Shown: piece by piece, positions 39,788 to 50,069 of the stretch
How positions within the stretch are numbered: position 1 is the stretch's first letter
Layout of the letters: every line of letters begins with the position of its first letter
Assembly: GCA_963762165.1 (NCBI GenBank)
Contig: CAVXJN010000001.1
Coordinates: forward strand, 558,001 to 622,000
DNA: 64,000 nt
Source of the DNA: CAVXJN01 sp963762165
GTDB lineage: Bacteria; Pseudomonadota; Gammaproteobacteria; JASBUN01
Reading direction: 5' to 3'
The notes under the pieces: model-generated
The model's input: the letters and a program-made list of their open reading frames with translations, nothing else
The model's database searches: none
What the model was told of the DNA's origin: nothing
Translations under genes and position numbers: made by a program

Positions 39788-39806
39788 GGCCGGATGCAAT
39801 CCGGCC
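39788..39806. terminator. Hairpin between prsR and prsT, possible terminator
   Basis: Perfect 8-bp stem GGCCGGAT / ATCCGGCC with loop GCA, 16 bases after the prsR stop. No T-run follows, so it may be a weak terminator or an RNA-stabilising hairpin. Confidence 0.5.
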
Positions 39807-39821
39807 GACTGCGGCTCGTAG

Positions 39822-41174
39822 TCAAGAGCGCATATTGAATTTATCCAGTAACGTATACAGCGTCGGACGCGTGATCCCCAACAATTCGGCCGCACGCGAC
39901 AGATTCCCATCCGCGACGGACAATGCACGCGAGAGTGCGTGCCGTTCGGCCTGCTCCCGTACCTGGCGAAGGTTGAACGGCATGCTTTCGTCCTGCGCCT
40001 CAGCCAGTTCCAGGTCTTCTGCCGTAACCTGTGTCCCCTCGGCCATGATCACCGAACGCTTCACCCGATTTTCCATCTCTCGGACATTGCCCGGCCACTG
40101 ATAGTGCTCGATCGCGGCCAATGCTTCTTTGCTGAAGCTGCGCACGGAGCGGCTGTTCTTGTCGGCATAGCGCTTCAGAAAGGTACTCGCCAACACTACC
40201 GCGTCGCCTTGACGGTCCCGCAGCGGAGGCACAATGAGCTTGATTTCGCTGATTCGGTAGTAGAGATCTTCTCGGAACGTGCCTTCCTGAATCAATTGCG
40301 TCAGGTCACGGTGCGTGGCGCAAACCACCCGTACATCCACGGCGATCTCGGCTCTGCCGCCCACTCGCTCGATCACGCGCTCCTGTAAAAAGCGCAACAA
40401 TTTGGCCTGCAGCGCCAACGGCAGATCGCCCACTTCGTCGAGAAACAGCGTGCCGCCGTCAGCGTATTCGATTTTACCTTTGGTCTGCTTGGCCGCGCCG
40501 GTGAAAGCGCCCTTCTCATAACCGAAAAGCTCGCTTTCCAGAAGGTTTTCAGGGATCGCGGCGCAATTGATGGCGACGAAACTGCCCTGGGCGCGGCTGC
40601 TCAGATTATGGATCGCTCTCGCCACCAGTTCTTTGCCGGTACCGCTCTCCCCCAAGATGATCGTCGTCGCGTCCGTGGGCGCCACTTTTTCCACGGTCCG
40701 ACATACTTTGAGCATTTCCGGGCTGGTGGCGATGATCCCCTCCAGAGGCGAATCGCCTTTTGCGCTGGCGAGGCGGCGGTTCTCGTCTTCCAATTCATAC
40801 ACGCGGTAGGCGCGCTCGATGATCAACCCCAGGATTTCCGGTTCGATGGGTTTCTGGTAGAAGTCGTACGCTCCAAGGGCGATGGAACGCACGGCGTTTT
40901 CCCGATCTTCATTGCCCGTCACGACAATGATCTTGGTGTGCGGCGCAAGTCGCAAAATCTCCTCCAGCGTCGCAAGTCCCTCGCTGGCATTTGCCGGATC
41001 CGGAGGCAGCCCGAGATCCAAAGTCACCACGGCCGGCTCGTGCCGGCGCAGTTCGTTAATAGCCGTCTCCTTGTCCCCCGCGATCAGCACATCGTAGTGC
41101 TCAAACGACCAGCGGAGCTGGCTTTGCAATCCGGGATCGTCCTCAATTACCAGTAGTGTTTTATTGGCTGTCAA
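39822..41174 (-). CDS. prsR: PEP-CTERM-box response regulator, sigma-54 activator PrsR
   Basis: 450 residues: receiver domain (LLVIEDDPGLQSQLRW, phospho-acceptor Asp in VVTLDLGLPP, Lys in FYQKPIEP), AAA+ sigma-54 interaction domain (GESGTGKELVARAIHNLSSR Walker A, ESELFGYEKGAFTGA with the GAFTGA loop, GGTLFLDEVGDLPL Walker B, FREDLYYRISEIKL) and a C-terminal Fis-type helix-turn-helix (LSRAAELLGITRPTLYTLLD). Activates PEP-CTERM genes from sigma-54 promoters such as that at 30311-30327. The start overlaps the prsK stop by four bases. Fully intact. Confidence 0.95.
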   Translation of the reverse strand: MTANKTLLVIEDDPGLQSQLRWSFEHYDVLIAGDKETAINELRRHEPAVVTLDLGLPPDPANASEGLATLEEILRLAPHTKIIVVTGNEDRENAVRSIALGAYDFYQKPIEPEILGLIIERAYRVYELEDENRRLASAKGDSPLEGIIATSPEMLKVCRTVEKVAPTDATTIILGESGTGKELVARAIHNLSSRAQGSFVAINCAAIPENLLESELFGYEKGAFTGAAKQTKGKIEYADGGTLFLDEVGDLPLALQAKLLRFLQERVIERVGGRAEIAVDVRVVCATHRDLTQLIQEGTFREDLYYRISEIKLIVPPLRDRQGDAVVLASTFLKRYADKNSRSVRSFSKEALAAIEHYQWPGNVREMENRVKRSVIMAEGTQVTAEDLELAEAQDESMPFNLRQVREQAERHALSRALSVADGNLSRAAELLGITRPTLYTLLDKFNMRS

Positions 41175-43289
41175 TTCGCAGTCTCTGCAGCGCGTTGAAC
41201 GTCGTGTCCGGGCGCGTCTCGGTACAGCGGCAACCGGACCTGAAATTTGCTTCCGTTCCCGGGCTCGCTGGTGACCAGCAGGTCGCCGCCCTGCGACCAG
41301 ATGAATTCTCTGCTTTCGTAGACGCCGATCCCCATTCCCGCGTTGCCCTTGGTGGTTTCAAATGGCCGGAATAAGCGTTCGCGAATAAACTTTTCGTCCA
41401 TGCCGCAGCCATCGTCCGTAACCTCGATGAGAACGTCATCGTGATCGACCCCGGCCTTTACCAGCACCCGGCCCTGCCGAGACGTGGCTTCCTGCGCGTT
41501 TTGGATCAGATGCGACAATACGTTGGTCAGTTTTTCGGCGTCTATCACCAGTAGCAATTGACGGTCTTCGGATTCCAGCGACGGTACAGGATCCTGACCG
41601 GCACAAGTCGATACGGCATCGCGCAAGATTGGCTGCAAATCGACGATCGATTTAGCAGCCTCTACTGTACCACCCTTGCGCAACTGTGCCAGCATCCTGT
41701 TCATCTTCGCAGTCGCGTTTTCGACCGTACTGATTGCGTCCGCCACGAAAGCGGGGTTATCGAGATGACGCTTCGCATTTTTTACTACCAACGACAGCTG
41801 CGCGCTGACATTCTTCAAATCGTGCACCACATATGATGAAAGTCGATTGAACGCTTCGAATTGACGGGCGTTCATCAATGCTTCGCTGGTCTCCACCAAC
41901 GCGATGTAACTGGCAATCTGCAGTCCGACCGTCTTCAGCAAGTCACGATCTTCCCAGTTAATATTACGCAGTGCGCGTGGCCTTCCCAATACCACGAAAG
42001 CGATAAGTGTCTCGTCGCGCAGCAACGGGACCACGAGCCAAGCCCGCGGCAACTCTTCGAGCCAATCCGGTAGCATCAGATCTTCATATAACTCTGGATT
42101 CTCCCTGAATTCGTCCAGATCGATGACCCACTTCCGGGTGCGCAGAAAACGAATCACAGGCGCGTCTTCCTTGATCACTGCATGCGCCGTCTCGTTCATG
42201 TTCCAATGCTCAGCCCCCGCATAGTGCCCGGCGTCGGTCTGAGTCCAGAGCATGCCGCCGGTACTTTCGACGATATCCGCCAGCGATCGAATCGCCCGTT
42301 GCCGCGGGTTCAGTTCGCCGTCTCCGGCCAGCAGACTTCCCGACAACTTCAACCATTCTTCTCGGTAATCGTACTTGTAATTGAAAAAATGCTTACTGAG
42401 AAATACCTTGAGTTTGGCTCGCATCTGCCCGGAAAACAGCAACACACCCAACAGCAGCAGCGCGAATGCCAAGAACGTCGCCTGTGCAGCGGTGCCCCAA
42501 CTACCTCCGAATTGGCGTATGTAATAGCCGGCCGCGGCCATGACCAGCAGGTAAAGTCCCTGCCCCGGCGAGCGTGACGGTATGGAACACCACCCGTCTG
42601 GAGATGAATACATCCAGGGACCAGGCCGGGTTGCGTGCCGCCGAAACCGCCAGCATCGGAACAACCAAAGCGTTGACGAACCCACGCGCTGTCCACAAAT
42701 CGTAATCGATCTGCTTGAACAGCAACGCATCCGAATACAGAAAAAAATCGTAGGCGAAAATGGCGCCTACGCCCAAAAATAGATACTTCACCGACCAGCG
42801 CCCCGACGGGCGGGTATTGCGAAATAATTGCTCCACCAAGGCCATGCCGATCAAAGCCAACAGCAAGTGGCCGGTCATTGCCGCCTGTGTCGGCGATGCC
42901 GAGTGTATTACCTTCGTGACCAGTTGCGGCACCAAGTCGATCAGCAGGACCACCGCCGCGGTGACTAGCGCGACAGGCTCAGCAAACGTCAACAACCCCG
43001 TATGCTCGCGCTCCGAGACCTTCAATGGTCGCAGCAGTCGAAACAGGAACACGTACCAGGTGATGTCGCGCAGGATTTCCAGCGTGTGATAGGCGATCGG
43101 AGAAACCGGTGCCTGAATCTGTGGCCCGAGTGCTGCCACCACCCCCCACACCGTACTGGTGGTCACGGCGGCGACCAGCGCCGCGCCTTCAAGGCGGCCC
43201 CGCCAACTCGTCAGCAGCAACAAAGCAAGCAGTAGAAATGCGCCCGCTGCGACGAGGTAGCTCACCAGGCCGATGTCAACCGCTTGCAT
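41171..43289 (-). pseudogene. prsK: PEP-CTERM system histidine kinase PrsK, one single-base frameshift
   Basis: N-terminal part (43289 to about 42557): at least seven membrane helices, starting MQAVDIGLVSYLVAAGAFLL. C-terminal part: GAF domain, H-box SSYVVHDLKNVSAQLSLVVK with the phospho-acceptor His, and ATPase motifs (HLIQNAQEA, VTDDGCGMDEKFIRERLF, GMGIGVYESREFI). The two frames join at TLAGAG, where one extra base in GGGACTT (about 42557) breaks the frame; GGGCTT would read LAGAGLYLLVMAAAGYYIR. It is the only defect seen in the gene, so a sequencing error is quite possible. Both parts are otherwise full length and well conserved. Confidence 0.85.
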
Positions 43290-43359
43290 TCCCGTCCCCC
43301 GCCGCCCGTTCAGCAGGTCGTTGCCGCTGGTGCCTCGACATGCGTCGGGCGGTCAACCC

Positions 43360-44757
43360 TTAGCGTGCGCCCTTCCCCCAGACGACCGCGTGGGCTGTCT
43401 GGAAGAGGATCATGAAATCGAATAGTAAACTGTAATTCTTGATGTAATAAAGGTCGTATTGCAGTTTTTCCATAGCGTCCCGCACGGAGGCACCATACGG
43501 GTAGGAAATCTGCGCCCAACCGGTGATGCCGGGGGCAACCTTGTGGCGCAGATCGTAAAATGGGATTTCCTGCTTCAATTGCTCGACGAACTCCGGCCGC
43601 TCGGGCCTTGGACCGACGAAACTCATATCTCCGCGCAGCACATTGAGCAGCTGGGGAAGCTCATCAATTCGGAATTTACGGATCAAACCGCCTACCCGGG
43701 TGACGCGGCTATCGCCCTTCTGCGCCCACTGCGCCTTGCCGTCCTGCTCGGCGTCCGCCCGCATGCTGCGGAACTTCAGCACTTCGAATGGTATGCCGAA
43801 ACGCCCGACACGAATTTGGCGATACAGTACAGAGCCGGGGGATTCGATGCGAATCGCCAGCGCGGTGATCAACATGAAGGGCCACGCGAACAACAACAAG
43901 AACAGACTGGCGCCGATATCGAACACCCGCTTGCTGTTCTTGCGCAGTACCGCCTGCGAGAATCCGTCGGCGAAAATCAGGCTACTGGGATGCAGCGTAT
44001 CGAGGCGGATTTTGCCGCTTTGACGCTCGAAAAACGTCATGAGATCGACAACTTGCACGCCTTTCATTTTGCACTCAAGAATTTCGTCGACCGGAAAGCT
44101 TTTGCGGCGATCATCGATCGCCACCACGATTTCGTCGATCTGATATTCCTCCACCAATTGATCCAGGGGGGTGTCGGATTGCAGAACTTTCGCGGGATCG
44201 ACCGAATCGCGTTCGCCGCGAATATGAATGTAGCCGATCAGCTTGAAGCCATGCCAATCGACGCGGCGCCGCAGGCTTTCCAGCAAGCGCGCTTTGCGGC
44301 CGGCGCCGACCACCAAAACGCGCGCTTTCAATCCCTCCATGTCGGCGAAATGATAGTGCAGTGCCCGCGCGCCAAGCACGAACCCCAGCGCAATCAACAG
44401 CGAAATGGCAAGTGCGCCGCGGCCGATGAACAGATCGGGCAGCACGTAGAACATCAGCGCGAGCATCACCACAGTAAGCATGAACGCGCCCAGCAGCCGC
44501 AGCACGATATGCCATAGACTGTCCACGCGCAGGTGGCGCCAATAGAGCCCCATGGTGGTCATGGAGAGGGCGACGATGGCGGCGAACAGAATTCCTTTCC
44601 AAAACAGCCCCTCGACGGAAGGATCGTCGACCGGCAGGCCACCGTCGTAAAACCGGACATACACGCCCAGGTAAACCGACGCCACCAGCAAAACCGCTTC
44701 GCCCAGTCCGAGGAATATCATGGACTCCGGGATGTAGTGTCGAAAAAGGCGAATCAT
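43360..44757 (-). CDS. XrtA-system undecaprenyl-phosphate sugar phosphotransferase
   Basis: 465 residues, TIGR03013 type. Starts exopolysaccharide synthesis by moving a sugar-1-phosphate onto undecaprenyl phosphate. The N-terminal half has four to five membrane helices and a Rossmann-like CoA-binding-type domain (VLVVGAGRKARLLESLRRRV). A further helix, then the catalytic bac_transf domain: KRVFDIGASLFLLLFAWPFM, ESPGSVLYRQIRVGRFG, VLKFRSMRADAEQDG, DELPQLLNVLRGDMSFVGPR and PGITGWAQISYPYGAS. No frame break. About 70 bases downstream lies prsK on the same strand. Confidence 0.93.
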   Translation of the reverse strand: MIRLFRHYIPESMIFLGLGEAVLLVASVYLGVYVRFYDGGLPVDDPSVEGLFWKGILFAAIVALSMTTMGLYWRHLRVDSLWHIVLRLLGAFMLTVVMLALMFYVLPDLFIGRGALAISLLIALGFVLGARALHYHFADMEGLKARVLVVGAGRKARLLESLRRRVDWHGFKLIGYIHIRGERDSVDPAKVLQSDTPLDQLVEEYQIDEIVVAIDDRRKSFPVDEILECKMKGVQVVDLMTFFERQSGKIRLDTLHPSSLIFADGFSQAVLRKNSKRVFDIGASLFLLLFAWPFMLITALAIRIESPGSVLYRQIRVGRFGIPFEVLKFRSMRADAEQDGKAQWAQKGDSRVTRVGGLIRKFRIDELPQLLNVLRGDMSFVGPRPERPEFVEQLKQEIPFYDLRHKVAPGITGWAQISYPYGASVRDAMEKLQYDLYYIKNYSLLFDFMILFQTAHAVVWGKGAR

Positions 44758-45018
44758 TGACTGCGGCGGTCCCTTATATTTGCTTGTGCAATCCGTCGAG
44801 CGCGGATCCGGTCACTGCGCTGGCCGCGCGAAAACGTCCGTGCTGCGGATGCCGCTCGGATGGGTAGCGCGAACCGAATGTATCTCTGCATAGCGGCCTG
44901 CGGTGAAGAAAGCTGAACCACTTCACACATCGACCACTTAATCTATCTCTGGTCCGAATTGATCAATTCACCCGATCGATCTTGAAAATATTTTTTTATC
45001 AATCACTTACAACAACCC

Positions 45019-45492
45019 CTACAAATGCTCATCGAATCCGCGGGCCTTGAGCCCCCATGCCATCAGAGAGAATAGTTTACGATTGGTTTTTCGCAGCCGC
45101 ACGACCAGTGCGCCCACCAACTCCTGCAATACCTCGTATCCCAGTTCCCGGTGCTGATCGAGAAATGCCAGTAAACGTTCGCCGTCGATCACTGCCAATT
45201 CGCAATCCGTGACCGCCACCACGGACGCCGAGCGGGGCCCACGGTCGAACAAGGCCAACTCACCGAAAACCTCGCCGGATCCAAAATCGAAGAACCCCGG
45301 ACGGATGCGTCGGGCCTCATCCAATGCGACGTCTCCAAGCACGCGCACCTTGCCGTCAAGCAACAGATAGACCTGCGACCCGGTAGCCCCTTCCTCGACA
45401 ATCGACTGATGGGCCAGAAACCGTTCCCGCGACCAATGCTGACCCTCCACGAAATCGGGATGCTGCAGCAACGCCCGCAGGGACTTGTTCAC
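45019..45492 (-). CDS. Cyclic-nucleotide-binding-domain protein without DNA-binding domain
   Basis: 157 residues with one cNMP-binding domain: IVEEGATGSQVYLLLDGKVR, then FGSGEVFGELALFDRGPRSA (the phosphate-binding cassette G-E-L-A...R-S-A) and SVVAVTDCELAVIDGERL. No helix-turn-helix follows, so it is not a Crp/Fnr regulator; the last 40 residues (LQELVGALVVRLRKTNRKLF) look helical. Probably a stand-alone nucleotide sensor. The 260 bases downstream to the sugar transferase start are AT-rich and hold no gene. Confidence 0.8.
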   Translation of the reverse strand: MNKSLRALLQHPDFVEGQHWSRERFLAHQSIVEEGATGSQVYLLLDGKVRVLGDVALDEARRIRPGFFDFGSGEVFGELALFDRGPRSASVVAVTDCELAVIDGERLLAFLDQHRELGYEVLQELVGALVVRLRKTNRKLFSLMAWGLKARGFDEHL

Positions 45493-45706
45493 ACCGCCAC
45501 CTTCATCTCCAACATCCTTACAAGTATAGAAACAAGCAGACCGGGTGTTCTAGTGGCGGCCCCGAATTGTCATGGAGTCGCGTCGGTCCACGACCACAAA
45601 TATGCCTCTTGACCTATTCAAAAACGCGTCGACTACGGGGATAATCCGGTGTTCATTTGTCCGCTCGGTGCGGACTGCATTCGAGCCAGACGGGAGCGAA
45701 AAAGGG

Positions 45707-46984
45707 ATGTTGAGCATCGACAATATCAAAATCGGCGTCATCGGGTTGGGCTACGTGGGCCTGCCGCTGGCGGTGGAACTCGGCAAACACTTCGATACTG
45801 TCGGGTTCGACATCAATAGCCGCCGAATCGACGAGCTCAAACAAGGGGTCGACCACACCCTTGAAGTGGAACCGGAGATCCTGGCGGCTGCGACAAAATT
45901 GCAGTATACCGATCAAGCCGCGCAAATCGAGTCATGCAACTTCTATGTCGTCACCGTCCCTACTCCCATCGATCGTCACAAACGACCGGACCTCACGCCA
46001 CTTGAATCCGCCAGCCGCACCGTCGGCCGCGTCCTGAAAGCGGGAGACGTGGTCGTCTACGAGTCGACCGTATATCCCGGTGCCACCGAAGAAGTCTGCG
46101 TACCCATTCTCGAGCGTGAATCCGGACTCCGCTTCAACGTCGACTTTTTCGCCGGGTATAGCCCGGAACGCATCAATCCTGGAGACAAGGAACATCGAGT
46201 TTCGACCATCCTGAAGGTGACATCCGGCTCGACCCCCGAGGTGGCCGAATATGTGGACTCGGTGTACCGCCGTGTCATCACCGCCGGCACCCACAAAGCC
46301 AGTAGCATCCGGGTCGCGGAAGCGGCGAAAGTCATCGAAAATACCCAGCGCGACGTCAATATCGCCCTGATCAACGAACTCGCAATGCTGTTCAACCGGC
46401 TTGGGATCGATACGCTCGAGGTCCTGGAAGCGGCCGGCACCAAGTGGAACTTCCTGCCGTTTCGCCCGGGCCTGGTGGGTGGCCACTGTATCGGTGTCGA
46501 CCCCTATTATCTGACGCACAAAGCGCAGGAAATCGGCTATCACCCGGAGATGATTCTCGCCGGCCGGCAGATCAACGACGGCATGGGTTCCTATGTCGCC
46601 GAACAAGTCATCAAACTCATGACCCGCAAACGCATCCACGTGGTCGGCGCCCGAATCCTGATTATGGGATTGACGTTCAAGGAGAACTGTCCAGACCTGC
46701 GCAACACACGGGTGACCGATCTGATCGATGAGTTCAAGCATTATCACGCCGAAGTCGACGTGTACGACCCGTGGGTGGACGCGAAGGAAGCGCAGCACGA
46801 GTACGGCATCGAACCAATTTCAGAACCGCAACAAGGAGCCTACGACGCGGTCATTCTCGCGGTCGGCCATCGCCAATTCCAGGCCCTCGGCGTCGATGGC
46901 ATGCACGCGCTCGGGAAATCGAAGCACGTGCTGTATGACGTCAAATACGTCCTTCCGGCGAAGGCGGTCGACGGTCGACTGTAG
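45707..46984 (+). CDS. UDP-N-acetyl-hexosamine 6-dehydrogenase (TviB/WbpO-like)
   Basis: 425 residues from MLSIDNIKIGVIGLGYVGLP at 45707 (the frame is open upstream to 45572 but that part has no homology). NAD-dependent UDP-sugar dehydrogenase: Rossmann motif IGVIGLGYVGLPLAVELGKH, catalytic region RPGLVGGHCIGVDPYYLTHK with Cys, and MGLTFKENCPDLRNTRVTDL in the C-terminal domain. Produces UDP-N-acetyl-hexosaminuronic acid for surface polysaccharide. With WecB in the EPS operon this could give UDP-ManNAcA or a related sugar. Unbroken. Confidence 0.92.
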   Translation: MLSIDNIKIGVIGLGYVGLPLAVELGKHFDTVGFDINSRRIDELKQGVDHTLEVEPEILAAATKLQYTDQAAQIESCNFYVVTVPTPIDRHKRPDLTPLESASRTVGRVLKAGDVVVYESTVYPGATEEVCVPILERESGLRFNVDFFAGYSPERINPGDKEHRVSTILKVTSGSTPEVAEYVDSVYRRVITAGTHKASSIRVAEAAKVIENTQRDVNIALINELAMLFNRLGIDTLEVLEAAGTKWNFLPFRPGLVGGHCIGVDPYYLTHKAQEIGYHPEMILAGRQINDGMGSYVAEQVIKLMTRKRIHVVGARILIMGLTFKENCPDLRNTRVTDLIDEFKHYHAEVDVYDPWVDAKEAQHEYGIEPISEPQQGAYDAVILAVGHRQFQALGVDGMHALGKSKHVLYDVKYVLPAKAVDGRL

Positions 46985-47009
46985 AGTTCCGTGCGCGGCG
47001 GGCGCGCCT

Positions 47010-47333
47010 TCAGTCGGTCAAGGTGTGATCGACACTGCGGATCAGCGCCAGCAGCCGCGAGGTATCGGTGTCGATATTCTCGAAGACCATTTCCGCCAGG
47101 GGCGCGATCTCGCAATTGCGCGGCAATGAGTCTCCCACCGCGATCAAGTCGGCGATTCTGGGTATGAACACCCATTGCAGCCACTGAGTGAAGTCCAACG
47201 TATCGACGCTGAAGGGCTGCACGCTTTGCAGCGCCGTGGGCGGCGGTGCAACCGACTCCCACAGCCCCAATGCGCGCATTTCGCGCTCCAACTCCAGGAC
47301 CAAATCGGCCATTCGGTGTTCAACACTCTCCAT
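47010..47333 (-). CDS. yqcC: YqcC-family protein
   Basis: 107 residues of the DUF446 type: ELEREMRALGLWESVAPPPT, SVQPFSVDTLDFTQWLQWVF, IPRIADLIAVGDSLP. Small helical cytoplasmic protein of unknown function, often near tRNA-modification genes. Convergent with the dehydrogenase gene; the two stops are about 25 bases apart. Confidence 0.85.
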   Translation of the reverse strand: MESVEHRMADLVLELEREMRALGLWESVAPPPTALQSVQPFSVDTLDFTQWLQWVFIPRIADLIAVGDSLPRNCEIAPLAEMVFENIDTDTSRLLALIRSVDHTLTD

Positions 47334-47417
47334 CGGGGCCCTATATTGGCTGGTCGATCACGTGCAGCCGAGGCGCGGCAACCGCACGCGCGAGCGCGGT
47401 GTGCAAATCACATCGTA

Positions 47418-48818
47418 TCAGCTGCGTCTCGATTTCTTCACGTGCTTGACCAAGCGCTTTTTGCGGGCGATCTGACGCCCGCTGAGTTCATTGCGTCGTC
47501 CAGCGAACGGATTCGCTCCGGATTTGAACTCGACTCTCACCGGAGTTCCGCGCAGCCGCAATGCGGACCGGTACTGATTGACCAAAAAGCGTTTGTAACT
47601 GTCAGGTACCGATTCGGTCTGGTTACCGTGAATGATAATGACCGGTGGATTTCGACCGCCCTGATGGGCGTAGCGCAGCTTGATTCGTCGACCGCGGACC
47701 AACGGCGGCTGATGGGCGGCAACGGCGTCCTCGAGTATTCGCGTCAGTTCCGAGGTGGACAAGTCCCGCGTCGCTGAATCGTATGCACGATCCACGGCTT
47801 CGAACAGATGTCCGATGCCCGTCCCGTGTCGAGCCGAAATGAAATGAATTTCGGCGAAATCCACGAACGAAAGACGCCGATGAAGCTCGCTGCGCACCCG
47901 TTCTCGCTGATCGCCGCTCAAACCGTCCCATTTATTGACTGCGACGATCAACGCTCGGCCGCTGTCCAGCACCTGACCGAGTAAAGTTGCATCCTGCTCC
48001 GCGATACCCTGGTGGGCATCGAGCACCAGCACCACGACATGCGCCGCTTCGATCGCCTGCATGGCCTTGATGATGGAAAAGCGTTCGACAGTCTCCGATA
48101 CCCGCGCCCGACGGCGGACACCAGCCGTATCGATCAAGACGTAACGATTGGCGTGATGTTCGAATGGTATGAACACGCTGTCACGGGTAGTTCCGGGCAT
48201 ATCGAAGGCAAGCACCCGCTCTTCGCCAAGGAGCCGGTTGACCAGCGTGGATTTGCCGACATTCGGACGGCCGACAATGGCGACTCTGGTTTCCTGTGGC
48301 GCTTGCGGTTCAAGCGGCTCGTCCGCAGACACAAAGCCCGCAAGCGCGGTGTGCATCAAGCGGTCGATGCCACGACCATGGGCAGCCGCGATGGCGAGCG
48401 GATCTCCCAAGCCGAGAGAGAAGAAGTCACCGGCGACCACCGCCGCATCCAAGCCCTCGCTCTTGTTGACAACGATCAGGACCTGTTTGCCGGTACGGCG
48501 CAGGAACTGGCCGATCTCGGTATCGACCGGCGTCAATCCCTGACGGCCGTCGACCATCAGCATCACCAGATCGGACTCGGAAATGGCGAGCCTGGTCTGC
48601 TGCGCCATGAGTTCATCGATGCCTTCTTCGGCCCCGGACAATCCGCCCGTATCGACCACGATGTAGGGCATCGGCCCCACTTCGCCCCGACCGTACTTGC
48701 GGTCGCGGGTAAGTCCGGGCAGATCCGCCACAAGCGCATCGCGGGTTCGGGTGAGGAAATTGAACAGTGTGGATTTGCCCACGTTAGGGCGACCCACGAG
48801 GGCGATAACCGGCAACAT
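47418..48818 (-). CDS. der: Ribosome-associated GTPase Der (EngA)
   Basis: 466 residues with two tandem G domains, each with GRPNVGKST (residues about 8 and 183), DTGG / DTAG switch motifs and NKSEG / NKWDG specificity motifs, followed by a KH-like domain and a basic tail (RKKRLVKHVKKSRRS). Essential for 50S ribosome assembly. Downstream of bamB in the usual gammaproteobacterial order. Confidence 0.97.
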   Translation of the reverse strand: MLPVIALVGRPNVGKSTLFNFLTRTRDALVADLPGLTRDRKYGRGEVGPMPYIVVDTGGLSGAEEGIDELMAQQTRLAISESDLVMLMVDGRQGLTPVDTEIGQFLRRTGKQVLIVVNKSEGLDAAVVAGDFFSLGLGDPLAIAAAHGRGIDRLMHTALAGFVSADEPLEPQAPQETRVAIVGRPNVGKSTLVNRLLGEERVLAFDMPGTTRDSVFIPFEHHANRYVLIDTAGVRRRARVSETVERFSIIKAMQAIEAAHVVVLVLDAHQGIAEQDATLLGQVLDSGRALIVAVNKWDGLSGDQRERVRSELHRRLSFVDFAEIHFISARHGTGIGHLFEAVDRAYDSATRDLSTSELTRILEDAVAAHQPPLVRGRRIKLRYAHQGGRNPPVIIIHGNQTESVPDSYKRFLVNQYRSALRLRGTPVRVEFKSGANPFAGRRNELSGRQIARKKRLVKHVKKSRRS

Positions 48819-48899
48819 GCGGCTGGGCTCCAGGCCCGGGTTCTCCGAAAGCTGGCTATGGTAGCAGAATCGGGCCCGAGCCTGGGGAGTACGCCATGA

Positions 48900-50069
48900 T
48901 TATTGGCGGGCGGCGCCGTTTACGTGCCACGCACTCAACTCCCCATTGTTGGTCAATACCAACAATTCACCGGCCACGGTCAATGGCGGCGCGGAAATGC
49001 CCGAATCCTCGGCGCGGGTGCGGGCCACGATGCGTCCGTCGTCCTGGGACAGCCAGTGCAGATAGCCCTCGAAGTCGCCGACCACGACGTAGTCACCGAT
49101 CACCGCTGGGCGGCTCACGCGCCGGTAGCGAAGCTTGTCCTGCTTCCAGAAGGTGGCGCCCGTGCGCCGGTCCAGCGCCCAGACCTGACCGGTATCATCG
49201 GTGACGAACACTTGTGTCGGACCCACGGCCAGGCCGGCGTAGGACGACATTTCCCGAGCCCATAGCAGCTGACCGGTGTTCAGCGTCAGTGCCGCGATCC
49301 GACCCTGATAGGTGGTGACATAGACCACACCGTCGGAAATCACCGGGTCGGCATCAATGTCGACCAGCCGCTCCAACTCCGAACGTCCGCTCGGAATGGC
49401 GACACTGCGTTCCCACAGCGGCCGCCCGTCGGATAAAGCCAGCGCGGCTATCTGGCCGCCGTCAAACCCGGCCACCGCCACGCCTTGTTGCAAGGCCGGC
49501 ATGCTGGTCCCGCGCAAGGTGAGTACCGGCGCATTGCGATCATAGATCCACAATCGCTTGCCGTCGCTGGCGGATAATCCCGCAACGCGGCCGTCGATGG
49601 TGTGGACGACGGTCACGCCGGACTCCGATTGAGGCGGCGATAGAACTTCGCTGGAAACCTGCGCCTCCCATGCTTTTTCACCGGTATCGGCGCGCAGCGC
49701 CAGGACGCCGGCATCGGTGGTGCCGACGAAAACCAATCCGTCGCCGTACCCCGGGCCTGCGGAAATCGCAGCCTCGGTCTCGGTCCGCCATGCCTGCTTA
49801 CCGGTCTTCAGGTTGACCGCAGTCACGTCACCTTCCCGGCCTGCGGCAAAGACCAGGTCGCCCGCCACCGCTGGTCGCAATCCCAGGCGACGCTCCTCGC
49901 CGCCGTGACCGACGGAATGGCTCCACATTTGCTGCACGTCGATCTTGGGCGCAACCTCCGTGAGCGGAGTCGGAGGCTCGGAATTGTCCTTACCGGCAAA
50001 CCAATTGGTCAGCCACGTACAACCCCCCAGGGGCAGTGCCAGCAGCAGCACCAGATACTTCAACTTCAT
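48900..50069 (-). CDS. bamB: Outer-membrane assembly lipoprotein BamB
   Basis: 389 residues. Lipoprotein signal MKLKYLVLLLALPLGGC, then an eight-bladed PQQ-like propeller with repeats such as LVFAAGREGDVTAVNLKTGK and VFVTDDTGQVWALDRRTGAT. Part of the BAM complex that inserts outer-membrane proteins. Start overlaps the yfgM stop (ATGA). Confidence 0.96.
   Translation of the reverse strand: MKLKYLVLLLALPLGGCTWLTNWFAGKDNSEPPTPLTEVAPKIDVQQMWSHSVGHGGEERRLGLRPAVAGDLVFAAGREGDVTAVNLKTGKQAWRTETEAAISAGPGYGDGLVFVGTTDAGVLALRADTGEKAWEAQVSSEVLSPPQSESGVTVVHTIDGRVAGLSASDGKRLWIYDRNAPVLTLRGTSMPALQQGVAVAGFDGGQIAALALSDGRPLWERSVAIPSGRSELERLVDIDADPVISDGVVYVTTYQGRIAALTLNTGQLLWAREMSSYAGLAVGPTQVFVTDDTGQVWALDRRTGATFWKQDKLRYRRVSRPAVIGDYVVVGDFEGYLHWLSQDDGRIVARTRAEDSGISAPPLTVAGELLVLTNNGELSAWHVNGAARQ

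Noticed and set aside
43300..43345. Sigma-54 promoter upstream of prsK
   Set aside because: AGGCACCAGCGGCAAC resembles the -24 element, but the -12 TTGC is absent.
45572..45706. 45-codon N-terminal extension of the UDP-sugar dehydrogenase
   Set aside because: The extension has no similarity to the family, and MLSIDNIKIGVIGLGYVG is the conserved start.
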